Origin: Pseudoxanthomonas sp. J35
Lineage (GTDB): Bacteria; Pseudomonadota; Gammaproteobacteria; Xanthomonadales; Xanthomonadaceae
Length of the DNA: 64,000 bases
Direction of reading: 5' to 3'
NCBI RefSeq assembly: GCF_000513995.1
Contig: NZ_AZVB01000002.1
Coordinates: 134,201-198,200, forward strand
The notes under the pieces were generated by a model that had not been told where the DNA came from, ran no database searches, and saw only the letters and a list, made by a program, of their open reading frames with translations. Below are positions 1 to 8,679 of this stretch, one piece after another (the stretch's first letter is position 1; every line of letters begins with the position of its first letter). A program made the translations under genes and the position numbers.

Positions 1-69
1 GCTTGCCCGACTCCCACGCCCGATGTCCTAGACCTTGTGAAAAGCAGCGGGGCGAGCTCCGCTCTACAA
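1..69. repeat. REP-like palindrome pair, left-truncated copy
   Basis: This is the right part of a dispersed element whose full form is two hairpins about 25 bp each, separated by 25-30 bp. One hairpin is built on TCGGGCTTGCCCGA and the other on GCGGGGCAAGCCCCGC, and the pair is flanked by GTAGAG and CTCTAC. The window edge cuts the left hairpin. Other copies lie at 119, 9854, 18559, 37190, 39990 and 43300. It lies downstream of a minus-strand gene and may act in 3'-end formation (inference). Confidence 0.8.
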
Positions 70-118
70 GAGCGCGCCGCAGCCAGCGCGCGGATGGAGC
101 GCTGGATTCCCCGCCCCC

Positions 119-195
119 GTAGAGTCGGGCTTGCCCGACTCCCACGCCCGATGGCCCAGGCCCCGAGAAAAGCAGCGGGGCAAGCCACGCTCTAC
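119..195. repeat. REP-like palindrome pair
   Basis: A second copy, complete, of the same two-hairpin element. It starts with GTAGAGTCGGGCTTGCCC and ends with CTCTAC; the right hairpin is slightly degenerate (CAAGCCACGC). With the copy at 1-69 it forms a tandem pair just after the stop codon of the minus-strand hydroxylase gene that ends at 233. Confidence 0.8.
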
Positions 196-232
196 GGGGC
201 ACGCCGCCTGCGGGACAGGGTGCGGGGCGGCG

Positions 233-1408
233 TCAGACGCCTGCGGCGTGCCGCCACAGGGCGCGCTGCAGCGGCGGCAGGCGCCCGGCCAGGCCCAGCA
301 GCGGGCCGCGCGCCAGCGTCGCCAGCGGATCGGCGTTGGAGAACAGGTGGTTGATACCTTCGAAGGCGTAGGCCGAGACGGTGTTGTCGCTGCGCCGGCG
401 GCGCGCCCAGCGTTGCAAGCGGTGTCCGGCAGTCCAGTCGGCGCGGCGTGCCTGCGCGTCGGCGATCTCCGCGGCCAGCGCGGCCACATCGCGCAGTCCC
501 AGGTTCACGCCCTGCCCCGCCAGCGGATGCACCACATGCGCGGCGTCGCCCAGCACCAGCACGCGCCCGGCGAGCTGTTGCCGTACCAGCTGGCGGCGAA
601 GCGGGAACGCGGCGCGCGCCGACACGGCGCGTGCCTTGCCCAGCCGCGCAGCCGAAGCGTCGGTGAGCTCGATCGCGAAGGCGTCCTCGTCCAGCGCCAG
701 CACCCGCGCCGCTTCGGCATCGGGCAGGGTCCAGACGATGGAACTGCGGCCGCCGGTGAACGGCAGCAGCGCCAGCGGCCCGGTCGGCAGGAAACGCTGC
801 CAGGCGGTGTCCTCGTGCGGGCGCCCGGTCTCGATGAAGCAGACCACGCCGCGCTGGCCGTAGTCGTGCGCATCGACGTCCAGCCCGGCCAGCGCGCGCA
901 GCTTCGAGGCGCCGCCGTCGGCGGCCACGGCGATCCGCGCTTCCAGGCGGCGGCCGTCGTCCAGGGTGAGGCGCACGCCGGCGCCGTCCTGCTCCATCGC
1001 CTCGACCCGCGCCGGGCAGTGCAGCTGCACGCCGGCGGAGGCCAGCGCCGCCCACAGGCGGTCGACCAGCAGGTCGTTCTCGACGATCCAGCCCAGCTCG
1101 TCGCGGGCCATCGCCGAGGCGTCGAAGGCCAGCTCGCCGCCGCCGGCCGCGTCCCACACGCGCATGCGCCGGTACGGCTGCGCGCGCGCGGCCAGCACCT
1201 GCGGCCACACCCCCAGCCGTTCCAGCAGCGCGGCGTTGTCCGGCGCCAGCGCGTACACGCGCAGGTCCGGCTGCGCCGCCGACCAGCGTGCCGCCGGGCG
1301 CGGTTCGACCAGGGCCACTTCCAGGCCGGCGCGGGCCAGGGCCAGCGCGCAGGCCGCGCCGACCACGCCACCGCCGGCGACCACGACATCCAGGCGCGCG
1401 CGGCTCAT
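233..1408 (-). CDS. UbiH/UbiF/VisC-family FAD-dependent hydroxylase
   Basis: A 391-residue flavoprotein monooxygenase, predicted to hydroxylate a ring position of the polyprenyl-benzene intermediates of ubiquinone synthesis. Visible are the N-terminal Rossmann FAD motif (GGGVVG, residues 12-17), an internal ADGG segment (VAADGGASKLR) and the C-terminal FAD-binding signature GDAAHVVHPLAGQGVNLG. The gene starts at ATG 1408, which overlaps the stop of the upstream ubiH by four bases (ATGA). A GTG two codons earlier is less likely. The motif GDAAH...LAGQGVNLG resembles UbiI/UbiF more than UbiH, but the exact ring position cannot be read from sequence, so no symbol is given. It forms a two-gene operon with ubiH. 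Confidence 0.9.
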   Translation of the reverse strand: MSRARLDVVVAGGGVVGAACALALARAGLEVALVEPRPAARWSAAQPDLRVYALAPDNAALLERLGVWPQVLAARAQPYRRMRVWDAAGGGELAFDASAMARDELGWIVENDLLVDRLWAALASAGVQLHCPARVEAMEQDGAGVRLTLDDGRRLEARIAVAADGGASKLRALAGLDVDAHDYGQRGVVCFIETGRPHEDTAWQRFLPTGPLALLPFTGGRSSIVWTLPDAEAARVLALDEDAFAIELTDASAARLGKARAVSARAAFPLRRQLVRQQLAGRVLVLGDAAHVVHPLAGQGVNLGLRDVAALAAEIADAQARRADWTAGHRLQRWARRRRSDNTVSAYAFEGINHLFSNADPLATLARGPLLGLAGRLPPLQRALWRHAAGV

Positions 1409-2604
1409 CGGCACAGCTCCGGCACGTCACCGCGGAAGCCCATCGCCCCGCCCACCAGCCAGGCCTGCAGCCAGCCGGCGCGGTCGGCGGCCAGCAGGCC
1501 GAGGCTGCGCAGCGGACGCAGCAACGGCGACGCGTTGCCGGTGATCCGTGCCAGCCCGTGGGAGAACGCCAAGGTGCGTTCGCGGTCCTCGCTGCGGCGC
1601 TCGGCGTGGCGCTGCAGCAACGCTGCATCGCCAGGATCGCCGGCATGGGCGCGCAGCAGCTCGGCCAGGGTCAGCGCGTCGCGCAGACCGAGGTTGAAGC
1701 CCTGCGCGCCGATCGGATGGATGGTCTGGGCGGCATTGCCCAGCAGCACCGCGCGCGGCGCGACCAGGTCGCCGGCGATCACCGAGGCGATCGGATAGGC
1801 GCTGCGTTCGCCGGAAGCGACGAAGCGGCCGGCGCGCCAGCCGAACACCTGCTGGATGCGTGCCAGCCAGCCGGCCTCGTCCAGCGCCGCCACTTCCGCG
1901 ACCTGCGCGCTGGGCACGCCGTGGACCACGCCCCAGGCGCGGTCGCCGCGCGGCAGCAGCGCGGTCGGGCCGCTGTCGGTGAAGCGCTCGAACGCGGTGC
2001 CGTCGGGCGCGCGCTCGCCGCGCACGCGGGCGACGAACAGGGTCTGGCCGTAATCGTGGGTGCGGGTGCCGATGCCCAGCGCCTCGCGCAGGCCGCTGCG
2101 GGTGCCGTCGGCGGCCACCACCAGGCGCGCGCGCAGCTGCAGCTCGCCGTCGCCGGTGGCCAGGCGGACGCCGCGCGCCTGGCCGTCGTCGCCGTCCAGC
2201 GCGACGAAACGCGCCGGACGGTAGCGGGTCAGGCGCGGCAGCTGCGCCAGGCGCGCCTCCAGCGCTTCGCCGAAATCCCGCGCCACCACCACCTGGCCGA
2301 AGGCCTCGCGCCCGTAGTCGGAGGCCTCCAGGCGCGCGCTGCCGAAATCGCCGGCGCGGCTGACGTGTATGCGACGGATCGGGCCGGCCGGCGCGCGCAG
2401 TTCGGCCATCACGCCCAGCGCACCGAGCGCGTTCACCGAGGCGGCGGCCAGGCTCAGGTTGCGCTGGTCGAACACCGCCGGCAGGTCGCCCGGCGGGGTG
2501 GCCTCGACCATCGCCACGTCCAGCGGCAGGCCGTCGAGGGCGATCGCCAGGCTGGCGCCGACCAGGCCGCCGCCGACGATGAGCACGTCATGGGTTCGGA
2601 TCAT
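1405..2604 (-). CDS. ubiH: 2-octaprenyl-6-methoxyphenol hydroxylase UbiH
   Basis: A 399-residue FAD monooxygenase of ubiquinone biosynthesis, acting at the inner face of the cytoplasmic membrane. It has the N-terminal dinucleotide motif GGGLVG (residues 11-16), a central VAADGTRSGLREAL segment and the C-terminal signature GNAAQTIHPIGAQGFNLG. The GNAAQT form of this motif is typical of UbiH, as against GDAAH in UbiF and UbiI. ATG 2604 is preferred over an in-frame GTG two codons upstream. It is the first gene of the pair and overlaps the second hydroxylase by four bases, suggesting translational coupling. Confidence 0.9.
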   Translation of the reverse strand: MIRTHDVLIVGGGLVGASLAIALDGLPLDVAMVEATPPGDLPAVFDQRNLSLAAASVNALGALGVMAELRAPAGPIRRIHVSRAGDFGSARLEASDYGREAFGQVVVARDFGEALEARLAQLPRLTRYRPARFVALDGDDGQARGVRLATGDGELQLRARLVVAADGTRSGLREALGIGTRTHDYGQTLFVARVRGERAPDGTAFERFTDSGPTALLPRGDRAWGVVHGVPSAQVAEVAALDEAGWLARIQQVFGWRAGRFVASGERSAYPIASVIAGDLVAPRAVLLGNAAQTIHPIGAQGFNLGLRDALTLAELLRAHAGDPGDAALLQRHAERRSEDRERTLAFSHGLARITGNASPLLRPLRSLGLLAADRAGWLQAWLVGGAMGFRGDVPELCR

Positions 2605-2700
2605 CCGCACATGATACGCGGCGGCGCATCCACGCCCGCTTCGCGCCGTGGCCGGCCGGCTCGGCTAGAATGCCGGCCGAGCCTTCACGAACCGCGCGCC

Positions 2701-3291
2701 ATGACCGCCAATACGTCCCGCCTCTTCATCCTGTTCGTCCTGGCCCTGCTGATGGCCGCCTCGCGCGCGCACGTGTTCGACCACTTCTCGCCGCCGGACG
2801 CGTCCTGGGCGGCGTTCTTCGTCGGCGGCTTCCTGCTGCGCGGCTGGGGCCGCTGGGTGTTCCCACTGATGATGGCGCTGGCGATGGGCATCGACTGGAT
2901 GGTGATCTCGCGCCATGCCGCCTCGTTCTGGGACCACTACTGCGTCTCGGCCGCCTACTGGGGCCTGATCCCCGCCTACGGCCTGCTGTGGGCCGGCGGC
3001 AGCTGGCTGCGCAGCCGCTACACCGGCGCCAGCCTGGCCCAGGCCGGCCGCCTGCTCGTCGCCTTCGTGGTCGCCGTGGTCGCCTGCCAGTTCGTGGCCC
3101 AGGGCACCTTCTACTGGTACAGCGGCGTGGTCGCCGAACCGACGGTGGCCGGCTGGTGGAAAAACTTCAACGACTGGCTGCCGGGCTACATGGGCACCGC
3201 CGCCGCCTACACCGCCATAGCCGCCGTGCTGCAGGTCGCCGCCGAGCGCATCGCCCCGCTGGTGCGCGGCGTCCGCGCCGCGCAGCGCTGA
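2701..3291 (+). CDS. btuM: BtuM-like predicted cobalamin transporter
   Basis: A 196-residue, strongly hydrophobic protein with about five or six membrane segments (for example residues 8-21, 36-66, 85-98 and 120-145). The gene lies 21 bp upstream of a cobalamin adenosyltransferase gene and is probably co-transcribed with it. BtuM proteins are solitary ECF S-component-like vitamin B12 transporters of Gram-negative bacteria, of about this size and often linked to adenosyltransferases. The family's decyanating cysteine is Cys80 in the Thiobacillus denitrificans protein. Here Cys81 sits in FWDHYCVSAAYW, almost the same position. Assignment rests on size, topology, the cysteine and the neighbour; I could not align it. 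No B12 riboswitch fits in the 96-bp upstream gap. Confidence 0.68.
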   Translation: MTANTSRLFILFVLALLMAASRAHVFDHFSPPDASWAAFFVGGFLLRGWGRWVFPLMMALAMGIDWMVISRHAASFWDHYCVSAAYWGLIPAYGLLWAGGSWLRSRYTGASLAQAGRLLVAFVVAVVACQFVAQGTFYWYSGVVAEPTVAGWWKNFNDWLPGYMGTAAAYTAIAAVLQVAAERIAPLVRGVRAAQR

Positions 3292-3312
3292 TCCGCGGCC
3301 GGTTGCGTCCGC

Positions 3313-3870
3313 ATGGGCAACCGCCTCTCGAAGATCTACACCCGCACCGGTGACGACGGCAGCACCGGGCTGGGCGATGGCAGCCGCACCGGCAAGGATT
3401 CGCTGCGGGTCGAGGCCTACGGCGCCGTCGACGAGGCCAACTCGGCCATCGGCGTGGTGCTGGCGGCGCCGGGCGTGCCCGACGCCGTCCGCGAGCTGCT
3501 GACCGCGGTCCAGCACCAGCTGTTCGACCTCGGCGGCGAGCTGTGCATCCCCGGCCACGCCGCCATCCACGGTGAGGACGTGGACGCGCTGGAGCGCCAC
3601 CTCGACCGCTGGAACGCCGACCTGCCGCCGTTGAAGGACTTCATCCTCCCGGCCGGCGGCGAGGCTGCGGCGCGCTGCCACCTGGCCCGCACCATCGTCC
3701 GCCGCGCCGAACGCGCCACCGTGGCCCTGTCGCGCGTGGAAACCGTGCGCGCCGAGGCGGTGCGCTACCTCAACCGCCTGTCGGACCTGCTGTTCGTGCT
3801 GGCCCGGGTGCTGGCCCGTGCCGATGGCCAGGGCGAGGTGCTCTGGCAGCACGCGCGCCGCCACACCTGA
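3313..3870 (+). CDS. pduO: PduO-type cob(I)alamin adenosyltransferase
   Basis: A 185-residue ATP:corrinoid adenosyltransferase of the PduO/MMAB family, which transfers the 5'-deoxyadenosyl group of ATP to reduced cobalamin to make adenosylcobalamin. The family's N-terminal ATP-binding stretch is plain (YTRTGDDGSTGLGDGSR, residues 9-25), as is the C-terminal helix region DFILPAGG...RTIVRRAER that contributes the active-site arginine. Length is normal for the family. It follows the BtuM-like gene by 21 bp, so uptake and activation of B12 appear to be coupled. The only other de novo or salvage cobalamin gene in the window is that neighbour. Confidence 0.93.
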   Translation: MGNRLSKIYTRTGDDGSTGLGDGSRTGKDSLRVEAYGAVDEANSAIGVVLAAPGVPDAVRELLTAVQHQLFDLGGELCIPGHAAIHGEDVDALERHLDRWNADLPPLKDFILPAGGEAAARCHLARTIVRRAERATVALSRVETVRAEAVRYLNRLSDLLFVLARVLARADGQGEVLWQHARRHT

Positions 3871-3976
3871 GCCTCCGGGCCGCGGCCCGTGTCCCGGGGA
3901 AGCCCCGATTCCCGCGGTTTTTCCTCCCACCAAAAGCGGATGGCGCCCTGCCTCGCCGCCGGGTTACGGTGGGCCA

Positions 3977-4888
3977 ATGCTCGTCTACACCCACCCGGCC
4001 TGCCTCGAACACGACACCGGTCCGGACCATCCCGAACGGCCGGCCCGCCTGCGCGCGGTGCTCGACGCCCTCGGCCGTGCCTGGCCCGCCCTGCAGTGGC
4101 GCGAGGCGCCGATGGCCCTGCGTGGCGACCTGCTGCGCGTGCATAGCGAGGCGCTGGTGGACCAGGTGCTGGCGCCGCTGGCCGAAGGCCTGCACCGGCT
4201 GGACCCGGACACCGTGGTCGGCCCCGGCTCCGGGCGCGCCGCGCTGTACGCCGCCGGCGCCGGGATCGCCGCGGTCGACGCGGTCATGGACGGCCGCGAG
4301 CGCACCGCCTTCTGCGCCGTGCGCCCGCCCGGCCACCACGCCACCGCCGACGCGGCGATGGGCTTCTGCCTGTTCAACAACGTGGCGGTGGCCGCGGCCC
4401 ATGCCCGCGACCGCCACGGCCTGGAGCGGGTGGCCATCGTCGATTTCGACGTGCACCACGGCAACGGCACCCAGGCCATCTTCCAGCGCGACCCGGCGGT
4501 GGCCTACTTCAGCACCCACCAGGCGGGCCTGTACCCGCACACCGGCAGCGTCTACGAACGCGGGGTGGGCAACATGCACAACGTGCTGCTGCCGCCGGGC
4601 AGCGACGGCTTCCGCTTCCGCAACACCTGGGCCGACACCCTGCTGCCGGGGCTGGACGCGTTCCGCCCGCAGCTGGTGCTGGTCTCGGCCGGGTTCGACG
4701 CCCACCTGGCCGATCCGCTGGCCGACCTGATGCTCGACGCCGACGACTTCGCCTGGCTCACGGCCGAGCTTCTGGGCATCGCACGGCGCCACTGCGACGG
4801 CCGCCTGGTGTCGACCCTGGAAGGCGGCTACAACATCGAAGCACTGGCCGAATGCGCCACCGCCCACGTCGGCGCCCTGCTCGCCTGA
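3977..4888 (+). CDS. Histone deacetylase family hydrolase (acetylpolyamine amidohydrolase-like)
   Basis: A 303-residue zinc-dependent amidohydrolase of the arginase/HDAC fold. Recognisable motifs are DHPERPARL (17-25), the active-site histidine pair in RPPGHHA (117-123), the zinc ligands Asp158 and His160 in DFDVHHGNGT, Asp241 in SAGFDAHLADPL, and LEGGYN near the C-terminus. Bacterial members deacetylate small acetylated amines or proteins; the substrate here is unknown. The start ATG at 3977 matches where family similarity begins (MLVYTHPACLEHDTGP), although the frame stays open further upstream. It lies between pduO and lptD on the same strand without obvious coupling. Confidence 0.9.
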   Translation: MLVYTHPACLEHDTGPDHPERPARLRAVLDALGRAWPALQWREAPMALRGDLLRVHSEALVDQVLAPLAEGLHRLDPDTVVGPGSGRAALYAAGAGIAAVDAVMDGRERTAFCAVRPPGHHATADAAMGFCLFNNVAVAAAHARDRHGLERVAIVDFDVHHGNGTQAIFQRDPAVAYFSTHQAGLYPHTGSVYERGVGNMHNVLLPPGSDGFRFRNTWADTLLPGLDAFRPQLVLVSAGFDAHLADPLADLMLDADDFAWLTAELLGIARRHCDGRLVSTLEGGYNIEALAECATAHVGALLA

Positions 4889-4954
4889 GGCCCCCGTCCA
4901 GGCCCTACCGGGGATGAACCCCGCCTGCGTGCCGCGACGCCTTTCATTGCCCGC

Positions 4955-7309
4955 ATGCACCCGCATCCGGCAAGCTACGGCGGTTTTCGGCCGGATGTCC
5001 CCGCCTTGCGATCCCCCCTGCGCCTGCTGCCGCTGTCGTTGAGCATCGCCGCCTGCCTGCCGGGCGTTGCCTTCGCCGCGGACGACAAACCCCTGAGCTG
5101 GGCCCTGTGCCCGGCCGGCGACATCATTCCCCCGTTCGAGGGCGCGCCGCCGCCGGCGCAGCCCGGCGACCCGGCGCGGGAACAGCAGCCGACGATCATC
5201 GAGGGCGACGAGCAGAGCGGCACCCGCGTGACCCCGCTGATCCAGGGCAACGTGGCGCTGGTCCGCGGCGACCAGTTCCTCGGCACCGACCGCATCGAGA
5301 TGGACACCGAGGCGGGCACCTACGTGGCCGAGGGTAACGTCCGCTACCAGGACACCGGCATCCGCATCGTCGCCGACCGCGCCGAGGGCAACCAGAACAC
5401 CGACACCCACACCATCACCAACATCCGCTACCAGCTGGTGGACCGCCGCGGCAATGGCGGCGCCGACTCGATCGAGCTGACCGGCCCGCTCGGAAAGATG
5501 CACCACTCCACCTACAGCACCTGCGATCCCGACCAGCGGATGTGGGAGCTGCGCGCGCAGCAGATCGACGTGGACAGCGACGACGGCTTCGGCGTGGCCC
5601 GCAACGCGGTGCTGCGCATGGGCAAGTTCCCGGTGCTGTACGTGCCGTGGTTCAAGTTCCCGGTGGACGACCGCCGCCAGACCGGCCTGCTCTACCCGTC
5701 GGTGAGCATGTCCGGGCGCAACGGCTTCGACTACCGCCAGCCGATCTACCTCAACCTGGCGCCGAACTACGACATGACCCTGCTGCCGCGCTGGATGAGC
5801 AAGCGCGGCCTGCTGCTGGACAGCGAGTTCCGCTACCTCTACGGCGGTGGCCGCGGCACGATCACCGCCGCGTACATGCCCGACGACGACCTGCGCGACC
5901 GCGACCGCGGCCGCTTCACGTTCAAGGGCTACCACAACCTCAACCGGCACTGGCAGGCCCGCGCCAACATCGGCTGGGTCAGCGACGAACGCTACGTGGA
6001 GGACTTCTCCAACCGTCTGGCCGGCATCTCCGCGTCCTACCTGCAGAGCACCGCCGGCGTGTTCGGCGTGGGCCAGCACTGGACCGCCGGGGCGATGGTC
6101 GAGCACTTCCAGCTCACCGACTACACCCTCAGCGACAACAACCTGCCGTACAGCCGCCTTCCGCGCGTGTACGCCAACTGGGAGCGGCCGCTAGGCCAGT
6201 GGCTGGACGCCGGCGTGTGGGCCGAGGCGGTCAACTTCCACCACAGCGAGCGCGCCGGCGGCAGCCGCCTCGACCTCAAGCCCTATGTCTCGGCGCGGCT
6301 GGCCGGCCCGGCCTGGTACGTGACCCCGACCCTGGCCTGGCGCTTCACCGGCTACCAGCTGGAACGCGAGCTGGCCGACCAGCACGGCGGCGACACCTCG
6401 CCGACCCGCAGCCTGCCGATCGCCTCGCTGGACGCGGGCGTGTACTTCGACCGCGACACCCGCATCGGCGGCGAGAACTACCTGCACACGCTGGAACCGC
6501 GGATCTTCTACCTCAACACGCCGTACCGCGAGCAGAGCGGGCTGCCGCTGTTCGACACCCGCCCGTTCACCTTCAGCTGGGGCCAGCTGTTCCGCGACAA
6601 CCGCTATTCCGGCGCCGACCGCCAGACCGACGCCAACCAGCTGACCGTCGCCCTGAGCACGCGCCTGATCCGCCAGGCCGACGGCCGCGAGAAACTGTCG
6701 GCCAGCATCGGCCAGATCCGCTACTTCGAGGACTCGCGCGTGCTCGCCCCGGGCGAGACACCGGTGGAGAAGGGCAAGTCGGCCTGGGTGGCCGACGCCA
6801 ACTACATGATCAACGACCGCTGGAACCTGGGCGCCTCCTACCAGTGGGACCCGAAGTTCCGCCGCGAGGACCTGGCCAGCATCCGCGCCCGCTACCTGTG
6901 GCCGGACGACGGCGTGGTCAACATCGGCTACCGCTACCGCCGCGACCTGCTCGAGCAGGCCGATTTCTCCTTCCTGTACCCGATCAACTCCACCTGGAGC
7001 GTGGTCGGCCGCTACTACCATTCGCTGCAGGACGACAAGCTGCTGGAGGCCATCGCCGGCGTGCAGTGGGACAGCTGCTGCTTCGCGGTGCGGGCCCTGG
7101 CCCGGCGCTACGTGCGCAACCGCGAGGGCGAACTGGACAATTCCATTCAGGTGGAATTCGTCCTGAAGGGCCTAGGTTCGGCCGGCCAGGACACGGAGCG
7201 TACCCTGCGCCGTGCTATTCTCGGCTACCACCGCGACGACCTGTACCTGGTCCCGCCCAGCAACACCACGCCCGATCCGGACGACTACGATCCGAACCTC
7301 ATTCCGTGA
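4955..7309 (+). CDS. lptD: LPS-assembly outer-membrane protein LptD
   Basis: A 784-residue outer-membrane beta-barrel that inserts lipopolysaccharide into the outer leaflet together with LptE. An N-terminal signal sequence ends near residue 41 (GVAFA before ADDKPL). It is followed by the OstA/LptD N-terminal jellyroll (about residues 85-200) and the LptD barrel domain to the C-terminus. Four cysteines that could form the disulfides controlling assembly are visible: one in WALCPAG, one in STCDPDQ and the adjacent pair in DSCCFAVRA. Start ATG 4955 gives a long signal peptide; a later start is possible. The next gene is surA, the chaperone that folds this barrel, four bases after the stop, as in many gammaproteobacteria. 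Confidence 0.95.
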   Translation: MHPHPASYGGFRPDVPALRSPLRLLPLSLSIAACLPGVAFAADDKPLSWALCPAGDIIPPFEGAPPPAQPGDPAREQQPTIIEGDEQSGTRVTPLIQGNVALVRGDQFLGTDRIEMDTEAGTYVAEGNVRYQDTGIRIVADRAEGNQNTDTHTITNIRYQLVDRRGNGGADSIELTGPLGKMHHSTYSTCDPDQRMWELRAQQIDVDSDDGFGVARNAVLRMGKFPVLYVPWFKFPVDDRRQTGLLYPSVSMSGRNGFDYRQPIYLNLAPNYDMTLLPRWMSKRGLLLDSEFRYLYGGGRGTITAAYMPDDDLRDRDRGRFTFKGYHNLNRHWQARANIGWVSDERYVEDFSNRLAGISASYLQSTAGVFGVGQHWTAGAMVEHFQLTDYTLSDNNLPYSRLPRVYANWERPLGQWLDAGVWAEAVNFHHSERAGGSRLDLKPYVSARLAGPAWYVTPTLAWRFTGYQLERELADQHGGDTSPTRSLPIASLDAGVYFDRDTRIGGENYLHTLEPRIFYLNTPYREQSGLPLFDTRPFTFSWGQLFRDNRYSGADRQTDANQLTVALSTRLIRQADGREKLSASIGQIRYFEDSRVLAPGETPVEKGKSAWVADANYMINDRWNLGASYQWDPKFRREDLASIRARYLWPDDGVVNIGYRYRRDLLEQADFSFLYPINSTWSVVGRYYHSLQDDKLLEAIAGVQWDSCCFAVRALARRYVRNREGELDNSIQVEFVLKGLGSAGQDTERTLRRAILGYHRDDLYLVPPSNTTPDPDDYDPNLIP

Positions 7310-7313
7310 GTCC

Positions 7314-8678
7314 ATGAGCCCTCGCCTTCTCGCGCTCTCCCTGGCCGCCGCCGCCCTGTGCTCCTTCACTTCCGCCGTCCCGGCGCAGCAGCTGCAGCCG
7401 ATCGAGCGGATCGCCGCGGTGGTCGACGAGGGCGTCATCCTGCAGAGCGAGCTGGACCTGGCGCTCCGCAACATCACCGCCCAGTATGCCGGCCGCGAGG
7501 ACCAGCTGCCGCCGCGCGCGGTGCTCGAGCGCCAGGTGCTGGAGCGCCTGGTCCTGACCCGCCTGCAGGTCGACCGCGCCCGCAGCCAGGGCATCCGCCT
7601 GGGCGACCAGGAGATCAACCAGGCCGTGGCCGCCATCGCCCAGCAGAACGGCATGACCGTCGATGCGCTGCGCCTGCGCCTGGCCGAGGACGGGATGTCG
7701 TTCGAGGATTTCCGCCGCTCGCTGGCCGACGAGATCATGGTCCAGCGCCTGCGCCAGAGCTTCGCCCAGAGCCGTATCAACGTCAGCGAGGCCGAAGTCG
7801 ACTCGGCCCTGGCGCAGCAGGCCGCCGGCGGCACCCAGTACCGCCTGGCCCACATCCTGGTCGCGCTGCCGGAAGGCGCCACCGCCGACCAGATCGCCAC
7901 CGGCCAGCGCAAGATCGAGGGCATCCGCAGCGTCATCGACCGCGGCGAACTGACCTTCCCGGCCGCGGCCGTGCGCTACTCCGACAGCCCCAACGCGCTG
8001 GAAGGCGGCGACCTGGGCTGGCGCACGCTGGACGAGATCCCGAGCGTGTTCTCCCGCGCCATCACCCAGATGACCCCCGGCCAGATCCTCGGCCCGATCC
8101 GCGGCCCCAGCGGCTTCCAGCTGCTGCAGCTGGTCGACGTGCGCGACGCGGCCGACGCCGGCCCGGCCCAGACGGTCACCGAGTACCACGTCCGCCACAT
8201 CCTGGTGCGGGTCAACGACCGCCAAGACGACGCGGCCGCGCGCGCCAAGATCGACACCCTCCGCGCGCGCATCGCCGGCGGCGCCGACTTCCAGGAAGTG
8301 GCGCGCGAATCCTCCGAGGACAACAACACCCGCGGCCAGGGCGGCGACCTGGGCTGGTTCCCGGCCGACGCCTACGGTCCGGACTTCGGTCGCCAGGTCA
8401 CCGCGATCGGGGACGGCGAGGTGTCGCAGCCGTTCCGCACCGACGCCGGCTGGCACGTGATCCAGCGCGTGGCCCAGCGCCAGACCGACGTGACCAACGA
8501 GAACCGCCGCGCCCAGGTCCGCGACACCATCGGCCGGCGCAAGCTGGAAGAGGAATACAACCGCTACCTGCAGGAACTGCGCGGCGAAGCCTACGTGGTG
8601 TTCCGCACCGGCGACCGCGCCGTCGAAGGCGCGGCCCCGGCGGCTTCCGAGCCGGCCGCGCCCCCGTCCGGCGGCTGA
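7314..8678 (+). CDS. surA: Periplasmic peptidyl-prolyl isomerase and chaperone SurA
   Basis: A 454-residue periplasmic chaperone for outer-membrane proteins. A signal peptide ends at about residue 24 (AVPA before QQLQ). The SurA N-terminal chaperone domain covers about 25-170, and two parvulin-type PPIase domains follow, the first from YRLAHILVALPEG (about 177-278) and the second from YHVRHILVRV (about 290-395). The C-terminal tail contains the short helix QVRDTIGRRKLEEEYNRYL, which packs against the N-domain in the family. ATG 7314 lies four bases after the lptD stop; pdxA begins one base after the surA stop, so the three genes form a tight operon. Confidence 0.95.
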   Translation: MSPRLLALSLAAAALCSFTSAVPAQQLQPIERIAAVVDEGVILQSELDLALRNITAQYAGREDQLPPRAVLERQVLERLVLTRLQVDRARSQGIRLGDQEINQAVAAIAQQNGMTVDALRLRLAEDGMSFEDFRRSLADEIMVQRLRQSFAQSRINVSEAEVDSALAQQAAGGTQYRLAHILVALPEGATADQIATGQRKIEGIRSVIDRGELTFPAAAVRYSDSPNALEGGDLGWRTLDEIPSVFSRAITQMTPGQILGPIRGPSGFQLLQLVDVRDAADAGPAQTVTEYHVRHILVRVNDRQDDAAARAKIDTLRARIAGGADFQEVARESSEDNNTRGQGGDLGWFPADAYGPDFGRQVTAIGDGEVSQPFRTDAGWHVIQRVAQRQTDVTNENRRAQVRDTIGRRKLEEEYNRYLQELRGEAYVVFRTGDRAVEGAAPAASEPAAPPSGG

Positions 8679-8679
8679 G

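Noticed and set aside
1-195. Insertion sequence remnants at the repeats
   Set aside because: The palindromes belong to a short REP-like family and no transposase or RAYT gene was found in the window.
2605-2700. Cobalamin riboswitch before the BtuM-like gene
   Set aside because: Only 96 bases are available between divergent genes, too short for the roughly 200-base element, and no B12-box-like sequence is seen.
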